Under the pieces are notes generated by a model. That model was not told the origin of the DNA, did no database searches, and saw nothing but the letters and a program-made list of their open reading frames with translations. From Amycolatopsis rifamycinica (lineage in GTDB: Bacteria > Actinomycetota > Actinomycetes > Mycobacteriales > Pseudonocardiaceae): a DNA stretch of 64,000 bases. A program made the position numbers and the translations under genes. The stretch lies in NCBI RefSeq assembly GCF_000695625.1, contig NZ_JMQI01000055.1:124001-188000 (forward strand), read 5' to 3'. Within the stretch, counting starts at the first letter, position 1; each line of letters starts with the position of its first letter. Positions 17,134-26,286 of the stretch are shown here, in pieces.

Positions 17134-18146
17134 GAGGAACGCCCGTAGCCGACGGCCTCGCGCCAGCGATCGAGCGTACGCAGGTTGGCGAGGGTTTCCG
17201 CCCAGGTCAGCTCGGGCGCCTGCCGGTCTTCGACGTGCGTGGCGACGTGGTCCGCTTCGCGCGCGAAGACGCTCTGCGTGGCTTCGACCTCGATGATCTC
17301 CGGCGCACCGCCGGCCGGGGTCAGGATGATCCGCGAGACGCCGGGGCCGCGCAGCGGGTGGATCCACGCGGGCTGCGGGATGTGGATCTGCCCGCGCGAG
17401 CCGAAGACGCGGATGCCGTCCTCGCGGGTGAGCCGGATGCCGCACGAGATCGTCGCCAGGATGTCCCCTGGCAGGCGCAGCAGGCCGGTGGCCCACTCGT
17501 CGACGCCGGTGGCGGACAGGTGCGCCATCCCGCTGACCTCGGACGGCTCGACGACGTCTTGGCCGGTCGCGGCCTGCGCGACCAGCCGCGCCAGCGACGT
17601 GCAGTAGCAGCCGACGTCGAGGATCCCGCCGCCGCCGAGCGCGGGGTCGCTCAGCCGGGCGGTCTCTTCGGGGTTGCTGTCGAAGGAGAAGGTCGTGTCC
17701 ACCGCGCGGACCTCGCCGATGGCGCCCGAGGAGATCAGCTCGGCCAGCCGCCGCGTCTGCGGGTGCAGCCGGTACATGAACGCCTCCATGAGGAAGACGT
17801 CGTGCGCCCGCGCGGCGGCGATCACCTCCTCCGCATCGGCCGCGGTGATCGTCAACGGCTTCTCGCACAGAACGTGCTTCCCGGCTTCGGCGGCGGCGAT
17901 CGCCCATTCCTTGTGCATCGCGTGCGGCGTCGAGACGTACACGGCGTCGACGTCCGGGTCGGCGAGAAGCTCTTCGTAGCTGCCGTAGGCCTTCGGGATG
18001 TCGAACCGCGTGGCGAAGTCCCGCGCCCGCTCGGCGTCCCGCGCCGCGACGGCGCCGAGGACGCCGTGTCTGCTCTCGTCGACGCCCGCGGCGAAGTGGG
18101 CGGCAATGGTTCCGGCGGCCAGCAGGCCCCAGCGCAGTTCCGTCAC
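17130..18146 (-). CDS. Gfo/Idh/MocA-family oxidoreductase inside the cob operon
   Basis: A 338-aa NAD(P)-dependent dehydrogenase: N-terminal Rossmann fold (WGLLAAGTIAAHFAAG), the EKPLTITAADAEEV motif with the conserved EKP lysine near residue 95, and a C-terminal GFO/IDH alpha/beta domain. The substrate is unknown; the closest general match is to trans-1,2-dihydrobenzene-1,2-diol or sugar dehydrogenase types. It is translationally coupled on both sides (GTGA with cobM upstream, GTGA with cobK downstream), so it is made together with corrin enzymes although no known cobalamin step needs it. The GTG start is supported by the overlap. Confidence 0.88.
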   Translation of the reverse strand: MTELRWGLLAAGTIAAHFAAGVDESRHGVLGAVAARDAERARDFATRFDIPKAYGSYEELLADPDVDAVYVSTPHAMHKEWAIAAAEAGKHVLCEKPLTITAADAEEVIAAARAHDVFLMEAFMYRLHPQTRRLAELISSGAIGEVRAVDTTFSFDSNPEETARLSDPALGGGGILDVGCYCTSLARLVAQAATGQDVVEPSEVSGMAHLSATGVDEWATGLLRLPGDILATISCGIRLTREDGIRVFGSRGQIHIPQPAWIHPLRGPGVSRIILTPAGGAPEIIEVEATQSVFAREADHVATHVEDRQAPELTWAETLANLRTLDRWREAVGYGRSS

Positions 18147-18904
18147 AACGACTCCGGTTGGTTCGCCCGGTCCCGGGCACTCGAGTAGAGGAAGCTGTCG
18201 GGAAAGTTCGTGGCGGCGAGCACCCGCCCGACGAAGATGGTGGCAGCGCGCGTCATCCCGGCGTCCCGGACCAGCGCGGGCAGCTCGCCGAGCACCCCGC
18301 GCACAACGGTCTCCCCGGCCTGACTGGCCAGCGCGACGACGGCGACGGGACAGTCTTCGCCGTAGTGCGGCCGCAGTTCTTCGGCCACCCGCTCGACGTG
18401 GTTGACGGCGAGGTGCAGCGCGAGCGTGGCCCCGGTCGCGGCAAAGGCGGCCAGGGTCTCCCCGGGCGGCATCTTGGTGGAGCGCGCCTGAACCCGGGTG
18501 ATGACGAGGCTCTGCCCGATTTCGGGCACGGTGAGCTCCCGCTTCAACACGGCGGCCGAAGCGGCGAAGGCGGGCACACCGGGCACGACCTCATAGGGAA
18601 CCCCGGCCGCGTCGAGCCGCCGGACCTGCTCGGCAACGGCGCTGTAGAGCGACGGATCCCCCGAGCACAACCGCGCGACCTCGTGCCCGGCACCGTGCGC
18701 CTCGACGAGCTTCGCGACGATCTGTTCGAGGCTGAGGTTCGCGGTATCGACGAGCTCGGCCCCGGCCGGGCAGTAGGCGAGCAGATCGGGCGGGGTCATG
18801 CTGCCGGGGTAGAGGCAGACACCACAGCGGCCCAGCAGGTCCCGGCCCCGCACGGTGATGAGGTCGGCGGCCCCGGGCCCGGCGCCGATGAAGTGCACGG
18901 TCAT
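18143..18904 (-). CDS. cobM: Precorrin-4 C11-methyltransferase CobM
   Basis: A 253-aa SAM-dependent tetrapyrrole methylase. Family landmarks are VHFIGAGPGAADLITVRG at the N-terminus, CSGDPSLYSAVAEQ in the middle and the C-terminal region ending FLYSS. It methylates C11 of precorrin-4. ATG 18904 has GGGAG 6 nt upstream. It is the first gene of the cobM-oxidoreductase-cobK-bluB operon, and its stop overlaps the next GTG. Confidence 0.95.
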   Translation of the reverse strand: MTVHFIGAGPGAADLITVRGRDLLGRCGVCLYPGSMTPPDLLAYCPAGAELVDTANLSLEQIVAKLVEAHGAGHEVARLCSGDPSLYSAVAEQVRRLDAAGVPYEVVPGVPAFAASAAVLKRELTVPEIGQSLVITRVQARSTKMPPGETLAAFAATGATLALHLAVNHVERVAEELRPHYGEDCPVAVVALASQAGETVVRGVLGELPALVRDAGMTRAATIFVGRVLAATNFPDSFLYSSARDRANQPESL

Positions 18905-19121
18905 CGGCTGCTCCCGTGGGTGAGGTCCGTGGGGCCGGCGGGCCCGGCACCGCGCGCGGCCGCCCGCCGCCGGGTGCGGCGGCCGAGGGCCGGGTGCCGG
19001 TCCGCTGGGAGTCTCGCGGGCATGGCCGATCGGCCGGTAGCCGGGTGCCCGGCCGGATGCCGGTCGGCGGGTGGCCAGGTGAGCCCGGCCGCGCAACTCG
19101 TGGCCGTCGGTCGAGCCCCCA
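18905..19121. other. Gene-free GC-rich spacer between cobL and cobM
   Basis: 217 nt on the 5' side of cobM. It is rich in short imperfect repeats of GCCGGGTGCCGG type and in hairpin-forming sequence. No ORF with a ribosome site is visible and no riboswitch core is recognisable. It may carry the terminator of cobL and the promoter of cobM. Confidence 0.5.
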
Positions 19122-20297
19122 TCACCGGCTGCTCCACTGCGTCACGACCCGCGCCGGGGTCCAGCCCGTGAAGCCGCCCAGCGGGGCCGCCCGCTCCACA
19201 CCGATCCGCAGCAGCTCCCCTCCATGCTCCTCATACGCCCGGGCCAGGACCTGCTCGGCCTCCAGCGTCACCGCGTGCGCCACCACGCGAGCTCCGGTGG
19301 CCACGCACGCGTCCAGTACGCCCGGCGCCGTCACGCCGCCTCCGATGAAGACCGCGTCCGGTGCGGGCAGCGCGCTCAGCGCTTCCGGTGCTTCCCCCGC
19401 CACCACCTCCAGTTCCGGTACTCCCAGGTCCAATGCGTTCCGGCCGATCCGTTCGGCCCGCTCGGCCGAGCGTTCGATCGCGACCGCGCGGTTGAGCCCG
19501 TGCAGCCGTGACCACTCGATGCCGACGCTGCCCGCGCCCGCGCCGACGTCCCACAACAGCTCGCCGGGACTCGGCGCGAGGCGGGCCAGCGCCGACACTC
19601 GCAGGTCGCGCTTGGTCAGCTGCCCGTCGTGGGCGTACACGTCGTCCGGGATGCCGATCAGCGGCAACGCCGGACCCGCGCACTCCAGCGCGAACACCGT
19701 CAGCGGTCCGGGATCACCGGCCCAGCCGTCGGAGACGCGCTCGTCGGGCCCGCCCAGGTTTTCCAACGCGATCAACTCGCTCTCGCCGTAACCCCGCACG
19801 GTGAGCAGGGAGCGCAAAGCGGGCCCGTCGGCACCCAGGACGAGCACTCGCCGGCGCGGCGCCAGCACCCGGGCGACGCGGGCCGACGACCGGCCGACGA
19901 TGGTGACCACCTCGGTCTCCTCGGCGGACCAGCCCAGCCGTGCCCGGGCCAGTGTCACCGACGAGAGCGCGGGCAGCGCCTCGACCTCGTATCCATGGGC
20001 CACCAGAGTAGAGCCCACCCCCGACAAAAACGGATCGCCGCTGGCCAGGACGCAGATCCGGGCGCCTTCGTGCTCGGCGATCACCGCGTCGAGGCCCGGC
20101 AGCAGCGGCGTCGGCCACGCCTGCGCCGGGACGTCCGCGGGCAGGTAGCCCAGCTGCCGGGGCGCCCCCAGCACGACGTCGGCGGCGAGCACGGCGGCCC
20201 GCGCCTGTTCCGACAGCCCCGGCCAGCCGTCGGCTCCGATCCCGACCACGGTCAGGCGGTTCGCGGAGCCCGCGGACCGACGTGATGTTTCGCGCAC
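19122..20297 (-). CDS. cobL: Precorrin-6Y C5,15-methyltransferase (decarboxylating) CobL
   Basis: A 391-aa two-domain enzyme. Residues 15-210 are the CbiE methylase (LTVVGIGADGWPGLSEQAR, LASGDPFLSGVGSTL). Residues 215-391 are the CbiT part with the SAM-binding LLWDVGAGAGSVGIEWSRL and AVFIGGGVTAPGVLD. It methylates C5 and C15 and decarboxylates the acetate at C12. The GTG start at 20297 has GGGTGGGA upstream. It is divergent from the chelatase gene at 20365. Confidence 0.94.
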   Translation of the reverse strand: MRETSRRSAGSANRLTVVGIGADGWPGLSEQARAAVLAADVVLGAPRQLGYLPADVPAQAWPTPLLPGLDAVIAEHEGARICVLASGDPFLSGVGSTLVAHGYEVEALPALSSVTLARARLGWSAEETEVVTIVGRSSARVARVLAPRRRVLVLGADGPALRSLLTVRGYGESELIALENLGGPDERVSDGWAGDPGPLTVFALECAGPALPLIGIPDDVYAHDGQLTKRDLRVSALARLAPSPGELLWDVGAGAGSVGIEWSRLHGLNRAVAIERSAERAERIGRNALDLGVPELEVVAGEAPEALSALPAPDAVFIGGGVTAPGVLDACVATGARVVAHAVTLEAEQVLARAYEEHGGELLRIGVERAAPLGGFTGWTPARVVTQWSSR

Positions 20298-20364
20298 GAT
20301 TTCCCACCCTAAGCGAGGCGGGCGCTGTGCGATGATCGGCCGGTCGCCGACCTCAGGAGCGCTG

Positions 20365-22311
20365 TTGAAGCCGTACCCGTTCACCGCCGTCGTCGGGCTG
20401 CCGGACCTGCGCCTGGCGCTGGTCCTGTCCTCGATCTCGCCCGCCGTCGGCGGGGTGCTGGTGCGCGGCGAAAAGGGCACCGCGAAGTCGACCATGGTCC
20501 GCGCGCTCGCCGGCCTCCTGCCCGGCGTCGACGTCGTCGACGGCTGCCGGTTCTCCTGCGATCCCGCCGCGCCCGATCCGCTCTGCCCGGACGGTCCGCA
20601 CGACGGCGCGAAGAGCCACCGGCGCCCCGCGAAGCTGGTCGAACTCCCCGTCGGCGCGGCCGAAGACCGGGTCATCGGCTCCCTGCACCTGGAACGCGCG
20701 CTCGCCGAAGGTGTCACGGACTTCCAGCCCGGCCTGCTCGCCGCCGCCCACCGCGGGCTGCTCTACGTCGACGAGGTCAACCTGCTGCACGACCACCTCG
20801 TCGACACGCTCCTGGACGCCGCCGCGATGGGCCGCGCGACCGTGGAACGCGAGGGTGTTTCGGTCTCGCACGCGGCGCGGTTCGTCCTGATCGGCACCAT
20901 GAACCCCGAAGAGGGCGAGCTGCGGCCGCAGCTGCTGGACCGGTTCGGGCTGACCGTCGAGGTCGCCTCCAGCCGCGATCCGGAGCAGCGCGTCGAGGTC
21001 GTCCGCCGTCGGTTGGCCTATGAAGCCGATCCCGACGCCTTCGCCGCGCGGTACGCGGACGAAGACGCCCAGCTCGCCGCGGACATCGAAGCGGCGCAAC
21101 GGCTTCTGCCCGCCGTCAAACTCCCCGACGACGCCCTGCGCCAGATCGCGGAGGTCTGCGCGTCCTTCGAGGTGGACGGCATGCGCGCGGACATCGTCAC
21201 CGCACGCACCGCGGTCGCGCACGCGGCCTGGGCCGGCCGCGACGAGGTGACCACCGAAGACGTCCGCGTCGCCGCCCGGCTCGCGCTGCCGCACCGGCGC
21301 CGGCGCAACCCGTTCGACGCCCCGGGTATCTCGGAAGAGCAGCTGGAACAGGCCCTCCAGGACGCCCAGCCGGACCCGGGTCCCGAGGACGACGGCCCCG
21401 GATCGGGCTCGACGCCGCAGGAAGCGCCCGAGCCGCAGGGGAGTGAGAACGCGCCGCAGGGCCAGCCGCAGCAGAACGCCGGTGGCCAGCAGAAAACCGT
21501 CGGTGCCGGCGAAACCTTCAAGGCGCGCGTGTTCCGCGTCAAGGGCATGGGTGAAGGCGAGCGCGGACGCCGTTCGCGCGCGATCACCGACAGCGGACGG
21601 ACCATCGGTGTCCAGCCCGCCAGCGTCCGCGAAGGCCGTCCGCACCTCGTCGCGACGGTGAAAGCCGCGGCCCCGCACCAGAAAGCCCGTGGCCGTGACG
21701 GCGCCGCGCTGAAACTGCGCCCGGAGGACCTGCGGTTCGCGCGGCGCGAAGGCCGCGAAGGCAACCTCGTGCTGTTCTGCGTCGACGCGTCCGGCTCGAT
21801 GGGCGCGAAGGCGCGGATGCGCGAGGTCAAATCCGCGGTCCTGTCGCTGCTCCTCGACGCCTACCAGCGCCGCGACAAGGTCGGGCTCGTCACGTTCCGC
21901 GGCGACGCGGCCGAACTCGCGCTGCCGCCGACGATCAGCGTCGACGCGGCCGCGTCCCGCCTCGAAGGCCTGCCGACCGGCGGCCGGACGCCGCTGGCCG
22001 AAGGACTCCTGGAGGCCGCGCGCGTGCTGCGGGTGGAGCAGATCCGCGACCCCCGGCGCCGCCCGCTGCTGGTCGTCGTCACCGACGGGCGCGCCACCAG
22101 CGGCCCGGACGCCGTCGGCCGCGCCCAGGCCGCGGCCGGGCTCCTGGCCGGTGTCACGACCATCGTCATGGACTGCGAAAGCGGCAGGATGCGGCTCGGA
22201 TTGGCCGCCGACCTCGCCGCCCACCTCGGCGCGGACCACGTCCCCCTCGCCGACGTCGCCGCCGAATCGCTGGCGGCCGCCGTCCGCGCCCGGACCGGAA
22301 AGGCCGCCTGA
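20365..22311 (+). CDS. Fused ChlI-ChlD-type cobalt/magnesium chelatase subunit
   Basis: A 648-aa AAA+ plus von Willebrand A protein. The Walker A loop GEKGTAKST is at about 35-43, Walker B LLYVDEVNLL near 135, and a long acidic/Gln/Pro-rich linker covers roughly 330-400. The vWA MIDAS DASGSMG is near 473, with TDGRAT near 573. In actinobacteria this fusion serves as the motor subunit with CobN for cobalt insertion into hydrogenobyrinate diamide; cobN is not in the window. The TTG at 20365 is preferred because AGGAG lies 5 nt upstream; an in-frame ATG at 20332 lacks a site. The stop overlaps cobO (TGATG). Confidence 0.9.
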   Translation: MKPYPFTAVVGLPDLRLALVLSSISPAVGGVLVRGEKGTAKSTMVRALAGLLPGVDVVDGCRFSCDPAAPDPLCPDGPHDGAKSHRRPAKLVELPVGAAEDRVIGSLHLERALAEGVTDFQPGLLAAAHRGLLYVDEVNLLHDHLVDTLLDAAAMGRATVEREGVSVSHAARFVLIGTMNPEEGELRPQLLDRFGLTVEVASSRDPEQRVEVVRRRLAYEADPDAFAARYADEDAQLAADIEAAQRLLPAVKLPDDALRQIAEVCASFEVDGMRADIVTARTAVAHAAWAGRDEVTTEDVRVAARLALPHRRRRNPFDAPGISEEQLEQALQDAQPDPGPEDDGPGSGSTPQEAPEPQGSENAPQGQPQQNAGGQQKTVGAGETFKARVFRVKGMGEGERGRRSRAITDSGRTIGVQPASVREGRPHLVATVKAAAPHQKARGRDGAALKLRPEDLRFARREGREGNLVLFCVDASGSMGAKARMREVKSAVLSLLLDAYQRRDKVGLVTFRGDAAELALPPTISVDAAASRLEGLPTGGRTPLAEGLLEAARVLRVEQIRDPRRRPLLVVVTDGRATSGPDAVGRAQAAAGLLAGVTTIVMDCESGRMRLGLAADLAAHLGADHVPLADVAAESLAAAVRARTGKAA

Positions 22312-22925
22312 TGCCGCAGGGCAAACCGGAAGCCGTCCCGAACGACGGCCTGACCACGCGCCAGCGCCGCAACCGGCCGCTGCTCGCCGTGCACACCGGT
22401 GAGATGAAGGGCAAGTCGACGGCCGCGTTCGGGATGGCCCTGCGCGCCTGGAACCAGGGCTGGTCGATCGGCGTGTTCCAGTTCGTCAAGTCGGCGAAGT
22501 GGCGCGTCGGCGAGGAAGCCGCGTTCCGCGCGCTGGGGAAGCTGCACGAGGACACCGGCCAGGGCGGGCCGGTCGAGTGGCACAAGATGGGCGAAGGCTG
22601 GAGCTGGGCGCGCAAGTCCGGGACCGAAGAGGACCACGCGGAGAACGCACGCGAAGGCTGGGCGGAGATCAAGCGACGGCTCGCCGCCGAGACGCACGAC
22701 TTCTACGTCCTCGACGAATTCTCCTACCTGCTCAAGTGGGGCTGGCTCGAAGTGGACGACGTCGTGTCCACTTTGGTCTCGCGGCCCGGGCACCAGCACG
22801 TCGTCATCACCGGCCGGTACGCGCCGCCGGAGCTCGTCGAGGCCGCCGACCTGGTCGCCGAGATGACCAAGGTCAAGCACCCGATGGACGCCGGCCAGAA
22901 GGGCCAGCGGGGGATCGAGTGGTAG
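22311..22925 (+). CDS. cobO: Cob(I)yrinic acid a,c-diamide adenosyltransferase CobO
   Basis: A 204-aa CobA/CobO-type corrinoid adenosyltransferase. The P-loop is in AVHTGEMKGKSTAAFGMALR (about 26-45), followed by the conserved FQFVKSAKWRVGE, the Walker B-like YVLDEFSYLLKWGWL and the VVITGRYAPPELVEAADLV motif. It attaches the 5'-deoxyadenosyl group of ATP to cobalt. The start overlaps the chelatase stop. The end overlaps the GTG start of cobB, so the chelatase, cobO, cobB and cobC are one coupled operon. Confidence 0.96.
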   Translation: MPQGKPEAVPNDGLTTRQRRNRPLLAVHTGEMKGKSTAAFGMALRAWNQGWSIGVFQFVKSAKWRVGEEAAFRALGKLHEDTGQGGPVEWHKMGEGWSWARKSGTEEDHAENAREGWAEIKRRLAAETHDFYVLDEFSYLLKWGWLEVDDVVSTLVSRPGHQHVVITGRYAPPELVEAADLVAEMTKVKHPMDAGQKGQRGIEW

Positions 22926-24250
22926 CGCGCGTGGTCGTCGCCGCGCCCGGTTCCGGGCACGGCAAGACCACGATCGCCGCCGGGCTGATGGCGGCGCTGC
23001 GCGCGGCCGGGCACCGGGTGTCCGGGCACAAGGTCGGGCCTGACTTCATCGATCCGAGCTACCACGCGCTCGCCACCGGCCGTCCCGCGCGCAACCTCGA
23101 CCCGTTCCTGCAGGGCGAAGACCGGCTGGTCCCGTTGCTGCGGCACGGTTCCGCGGGCGCCGGCATCGCCGTGATCGAGGGGGTGATGGGCCTCTTCGAC
23201 GGGGCGCTGGGCACCGAAGGCTACGCGTCGACAGCGCACGTCGCCCGGGTGCTCGACGCGCCCGTCGTCCTGGTCGTCGACGCCTCGGCCGCCTCCCGCA
23301 GCGTCGCCGCGACCGTGCTCGGCTTCGCCCACTACGACAACCGCGTGCGGCTCGCCGGGGTCATCCTCAACAAGCTCGGCTCGCAGCGGCACCGCGACGA
23401 GATCGCGTCCGCACTCGAAGCGACCGGCGTTCCGCTGCTGGGAGCGTTGTACCGCAACGAAGAGATCCACGCGCCGAGCCGGCACCTCGGGCTCGTCCCC
23501 GCGGCGGAACGGGCCGCGGAGGCCCAGGACGTGCTGCCCGCGCTCGCCGCGTGGGTGCGGGACGGCGTCGACCTCGAGGCGATCGTCCGGATCGCCTCCG
23601 GCGCGCCGCGGCTTTCGGCGCCACCGTGGGAACCGGCCGGGATGGACGGCCCGCCGGTGACGATCGCGGCCGCCGGCGGCCCGGCGTTCACGTTCCGGTA
23701 CACCGAGAACATCGAGCTGCTCGCCGCCTGCGGCGTCGAGGTCGTGGACGTCGACCCGTTGCGGGACGAGGCACTGCCCGAGGGGTGTGCCGGCCTCTAC
23801 TTCGGCGGCGGGTTCCCCGAGGTGCACGCGGCGGAACTGTCGGCGAACACGGCGTTGCGCGCTGAAGTGGCTTCGGCCGTCCAAGGGGGCATGCCGGTGA
23901 GCGCGGAGTGCGCGGGGCTGCTGTACCTGTGCCAGTCGCTGGACGGCGTGCCCATGGTCGGCGCGGTGCCCGCGGACGCCAAGATGACCGCTCGCGGCAA
24001 GCTCGGCTACCGGCGCGCGGTCGCCGTCGAGGACAACCTGCTGGCGACGGCAGGCCAGCGCGTCACCGGGCACGAGTTCCACCGCACCGAGGTGACGCCG
24101 TCACACGGCGCCTCGGCGGCCTGGGGCTGGGACAGGCAGCTGGACGGCTTCGCGTCGCCGACGCTGCACGCGTCCTACCTGCACGTCCACTGGGCCGGAT
24201 ATCCCGAGCTGGCCCGGCGGTTCGCGGCGCGGGTCCGAGCCCGTGGTTGA
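22919..24250 (+). CDS. cobB: Cobyrinic/hydrogenobyrinic acid a,c-diamide synthase CobB
   Basis: 443 aa. The N-terminal dethiobiotin-synthase-like ATPase domain (VVVAAPGSGHGKTTIAAGL; KVGPDFIDPSYH) is followed by a C-terminal class-I glutamine amidotransferase domain (YFGGGFPEVHA; nucleophile Cys in SAECAGLLYLCQ; GHEFHRTEV). It amidates the a and c side chains using glutamine and ATP. A GTG at 22919 overlaps cobO by 7 nt; an in-frame GTG at 22931 is an alternative. It overlaps cobC by 8 nt. Confidence 0.94.
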   Translation: MVARVVVAAPGSGHGKTTIAAGLMAALRAAGHRVSGHKVGPDFIDPSYHALATGRPARNLDPFLQGEDRLVPLLRHGSAGAGIAVIEGVMGLFDGALGTEGYASTAHVARVLDAPVVLVVDASAASRSVAATVLGFAHYDNRVRLAGVILNKLGSQRHRDEIASALEATGVPLLGALYRNEEIHAPSRHLGLVPAAERAAEAQDVLPALAAWVRDGVDLEAIVRIASGAPRLSAPPWEPAGMDGPPVTIAAAGGPAFTFRYTENIELLAACGVEVVDVDPLRDEALPEGCAGLYFGGGFPEVHAAELSANTALRAEVASAVQGGMPVSAECAGLLYLCQSLDGVPMVGAVPADAKMTARGKLGYRRAVAVEDNLLATAGQRVTGHEFHRTEVTPSHGASAAWGWDRQLDGFASPTLHASYLHVHWAGYPELARRFAARVRARG

Positions 24251-25298
24251 GCCTGATCCCGCCTTCGCGGGAGGGAGCACGTCGGAGGGCTACGACCTGC
24301 ACCACCACGGCGACCGGGAGGTCGGGCCGGGCCTGGTTGATCTCGCGGTGAACGTCCGGTTGCCCCGGCCGCCCGCGTGGCTGCGGCAGGAACTGGTGTC
24401 CGCTTTGGACTCGCTGGCCGCCTACCCGGCTACGGCGGACGCGGTGCGCGCGGTGGCCGCACGGCACGGGCGTGCTGACGACGAAGTGCTGGTCACGGCG
24501 GGTGCCGCGGAGGCTTTCACGCTGCTGGCTTCGGCTCTCCGGCCTCGTCACGCGGTGGTCGTGCACCCACAGTTCACCGAGCCGGAGGCGGCGCTGCGTG
24601 CCGCGGGGCACGCGGTCTCGCGGGTGGTTTTGTCCGAATCGGACGGCTTCGTGCTCGACCCGGCGCTGGTCCCGGCCGAGGCGGACCTGGTTTTCGTGGG
24701 CAACCCGACCAATCCGACGTCGGTGCTGCACCCGGCGTCTTCGTTGCTGTCCTTGGCGCGTCCCGGCCGGCTGCTCGTGGTGGACGAGGCGTTCCTGGAC
24801 GCCGTTCCCGGCGAAGTCGAGAGCCTGGCCGCCGGTCATCCGGGTGTGGTCGTGCTGCGCAGCCTGACCAAGACGTGGGGGCTGGCCGGGCTGCGCGCGG
24901 GGTACGTGCTCGCTTCGGCGGACGTCGTCGAGCGGCTGCGGGCGGTTCAGGTGCCCTGGTCGGTGTCTACTTTGGCCGGGGTGGCGACGGTGGCCTGCTG
25001 CCGTCCGGCCGCCCTGGAGGAAGCGGAAAAGCTGGCGGTGGCCGCGGAAGCCGACCGGGAGTACCTGGTGTCGGGGCTGGCCGCGCAGGGGGTCGACGTG
25101 CTGGGCGATCCGCGTGGCCCCTTCGTGTTGGTGCGCGTTCCCGATGGTGCTTCCTTACGCGCGCGGCTGCGCGAAGCGGGCTACGCCGTGCGGCGCGGCG
25201 ACACGTTCCCCGGTCTCGGGCCGGACCACTTGCGGCTGGCGGTGCGCGACCGCGCCACGACCGACGCGTTCCTGGCGACTTTGCGCGAACTTTCGTAA
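24243..25298 (+). CDS. cobC: CobC-like PLP-dependent aminotransferase
   Basis: A 351-aa fold-type I PLP enzyme related to histidinol-phosphate aminotransferase and L-threonine-O-3-phosphate decarboxylase, annotated as Rv2231c/CobC in mycobacteria. The motifs are VTAGAAEAFTLLAS, FVGNPTNPTSVLH, VDEAFLDAVPGE and the PLP lysine in SLTKTWGLAGLRAGY. Its likely job is supply of the aminopropanol-phosphate linker precursor, but the exact reaction is not proven for this group. GTG 24243 lies inside the end of cobB, so it is translationally coupled. A weak hairpin (CGACA/TGTCG, 25304-25320) follows. Confidence 0.85.
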   Translation: MVEPDPAFAGGSTSEGYDLHHHGDREVGPGLVDLAVNVRLPRPPAWLRQELVSALDSLAAYPATADAVRAVAARHGRADDEVLVTAGAAEAFTLLASALRPRHAVVVHPQFTEPEAALRAAGHAVSRVVLSESDGFVLDPALVPAEADLVFVGNPTNPTSVLHPASSLLSLARPGRLLVVDEAFLDAVPGEVESLAAGHPGVVVLRSLTKTWGLAGLRAGYVLASADVVERLRAVQVPWSVSTLAGVATVACCRPAALEEAEKLAVAAEADREYLVSGLAAQGVDVLGDPRGPFVLVRVPDGASLRARLREAGYAVRRGDTFPGLGPDHLRLAVRDRATTDAFLATLRELS

Positions 25299-25380
25299 AC
25301 ACCGACAGGGGGTTGTCGCCACCGGCGTCGAGACTGGCTGCAGACCGGGAAACGCCCGGTGTGCAGCGAAAGGAACGACA

Positions 25381-25733
25381 TGCCCGGATTCAACGACGCC
25401 ATCTGCCGCCAGGTCGAGAAGGCCGGCGGGCGGGTGCGGCGGCCACCGAGCGCGGATCCGGTCGGCGTGACGTTCGCGCACCTGCTCGACTCAGCGGGCA
25501 ACCACTTCTCCGTGTTCACCCCGCCACATCGAGCTGCTTGGCGTCGCCGTACGGGATGTCGAGGTCCTCGGGCCGCAGCCGGCGAAGCGGCGGCACTTCG
25601 GTGGTCGCGGCGAAGGAGACGATCCGGTCGGTGCGGAACGCCCGGATCTCCTTGCGCAGCCGGCACCAGGCCACCAGGTACCAGTGGGCGGGCTTGCCGA
25701 CGTAGCCGAGCGGCTCGATCTCCCGCCGGGTGA
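25381..25733 (+). pseudogene. Broken VOC/glyoxalase-like gene
   Basis: Start ATG 25381 has a good GAAAGGAACG site, but the encoded protein joins a VOC-like N-terminus (MPGFNDAICRQ) almost directly to a VOC C-terminus (VEKAGGRVRRPPSADPVGV then LLDSAGNHFSVFTPP). Normal VOC proteins need about 120 residues with a full beta-alpha-beta-beta-beta module, so most of the module is missing. The reading frame then continues antisense into the WYL regulator gene. A deletion remnant is the simplest explanation. Confidence 0.5.
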
Positions 25734-26202
25734 CGGTGCCTTGGCGATCGGCGTACCGGATGCGCAGGACGCGGCGGATGCCGAGCACCGGCGGCATCGG
25801 CGGGATGGGCCCCTCGCCGAGCAGGTGGACACAGGCGGCGAGGTTCCGCGCCGCGTCCGCGTCCTCCCGCCGCATGGCGGCGACCAGCTTGCGCAGCGCC
25901 GAGCGCCCTTCCGCGCGGAACGGGGTGCCGTCCAGGTGTCTCAACGCGAGCGCCATGGCGACGGCCTCGGCGGGCGTCAGGTTGACCGGCGGCATCGTGT
26001 GCGCCTTGTCGAGGCAGTAGCCGCCGGTACGGCCGGGCTCGGCGTAGATCGGCGTGCCGGACTGCTGCAGGGCGCTGATGTCCCGTTCGACGGTGCGGAC
26101 GCTGACCTCGAACCGGTCCGCGAGCCAGCGCGCACTGCGGGGCCGCGGCGCGACGGCGCGCAGCTCTTCGACGAGGGCGTAGAGGCGATCGGTTCGATTC
26201 AC
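25516..26202 (-). CDS. HTH/WYL-domain transcriptional regulator
   Basis: About 228 aa. The N-terminal DeoR-like winged helix (RSARWLADRFEVSVRTVERDISALQQSG) is followed by a WYL domain (RIRYADRQGTVTRREIEPLGYV, HWYLVAWCRLRKEIRAFRTDRI). These regulators sense ligands, often nucleic-acid fragments or metabolites, and usually control neighbouring genes. GTG 26202 was chosen; a TTG at 26211 is also in frame, and neither has a clear ribosome site, which suggests a leaderless mRNA. Its 3' end overlaps the broken VOC gene. Confidence 0.85.
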   Translation of the reverse strand: MNRTDRLYALVEELRAVAPRPRSARWLADRFEVSVRTVERDISALQQSGTPIYAEPGRTGGYCLDKAHTMPPVNLTPAEAVAMALALRHLDGTPFRAEGRSALRKLVAAMRREDADAARNLAACVHLLGEGPIPPMPPVLGIRRVLRIRYADRQGTVTRREIEPLGYVGKPAHWYLVAWCRLRKEIRAFRTDRIVSFAATTEVPPLRRLRPEDLDIPYGDAKQLDVAG

Positions 26203-26286
26203 ACGGATCAAGGTAAAGGAGGGGGTACGACAGTTTCGGTTACTTGCGGGGGCGCTCGAAGTCGGTCGCGCCGCGCAGCCCTGGGC

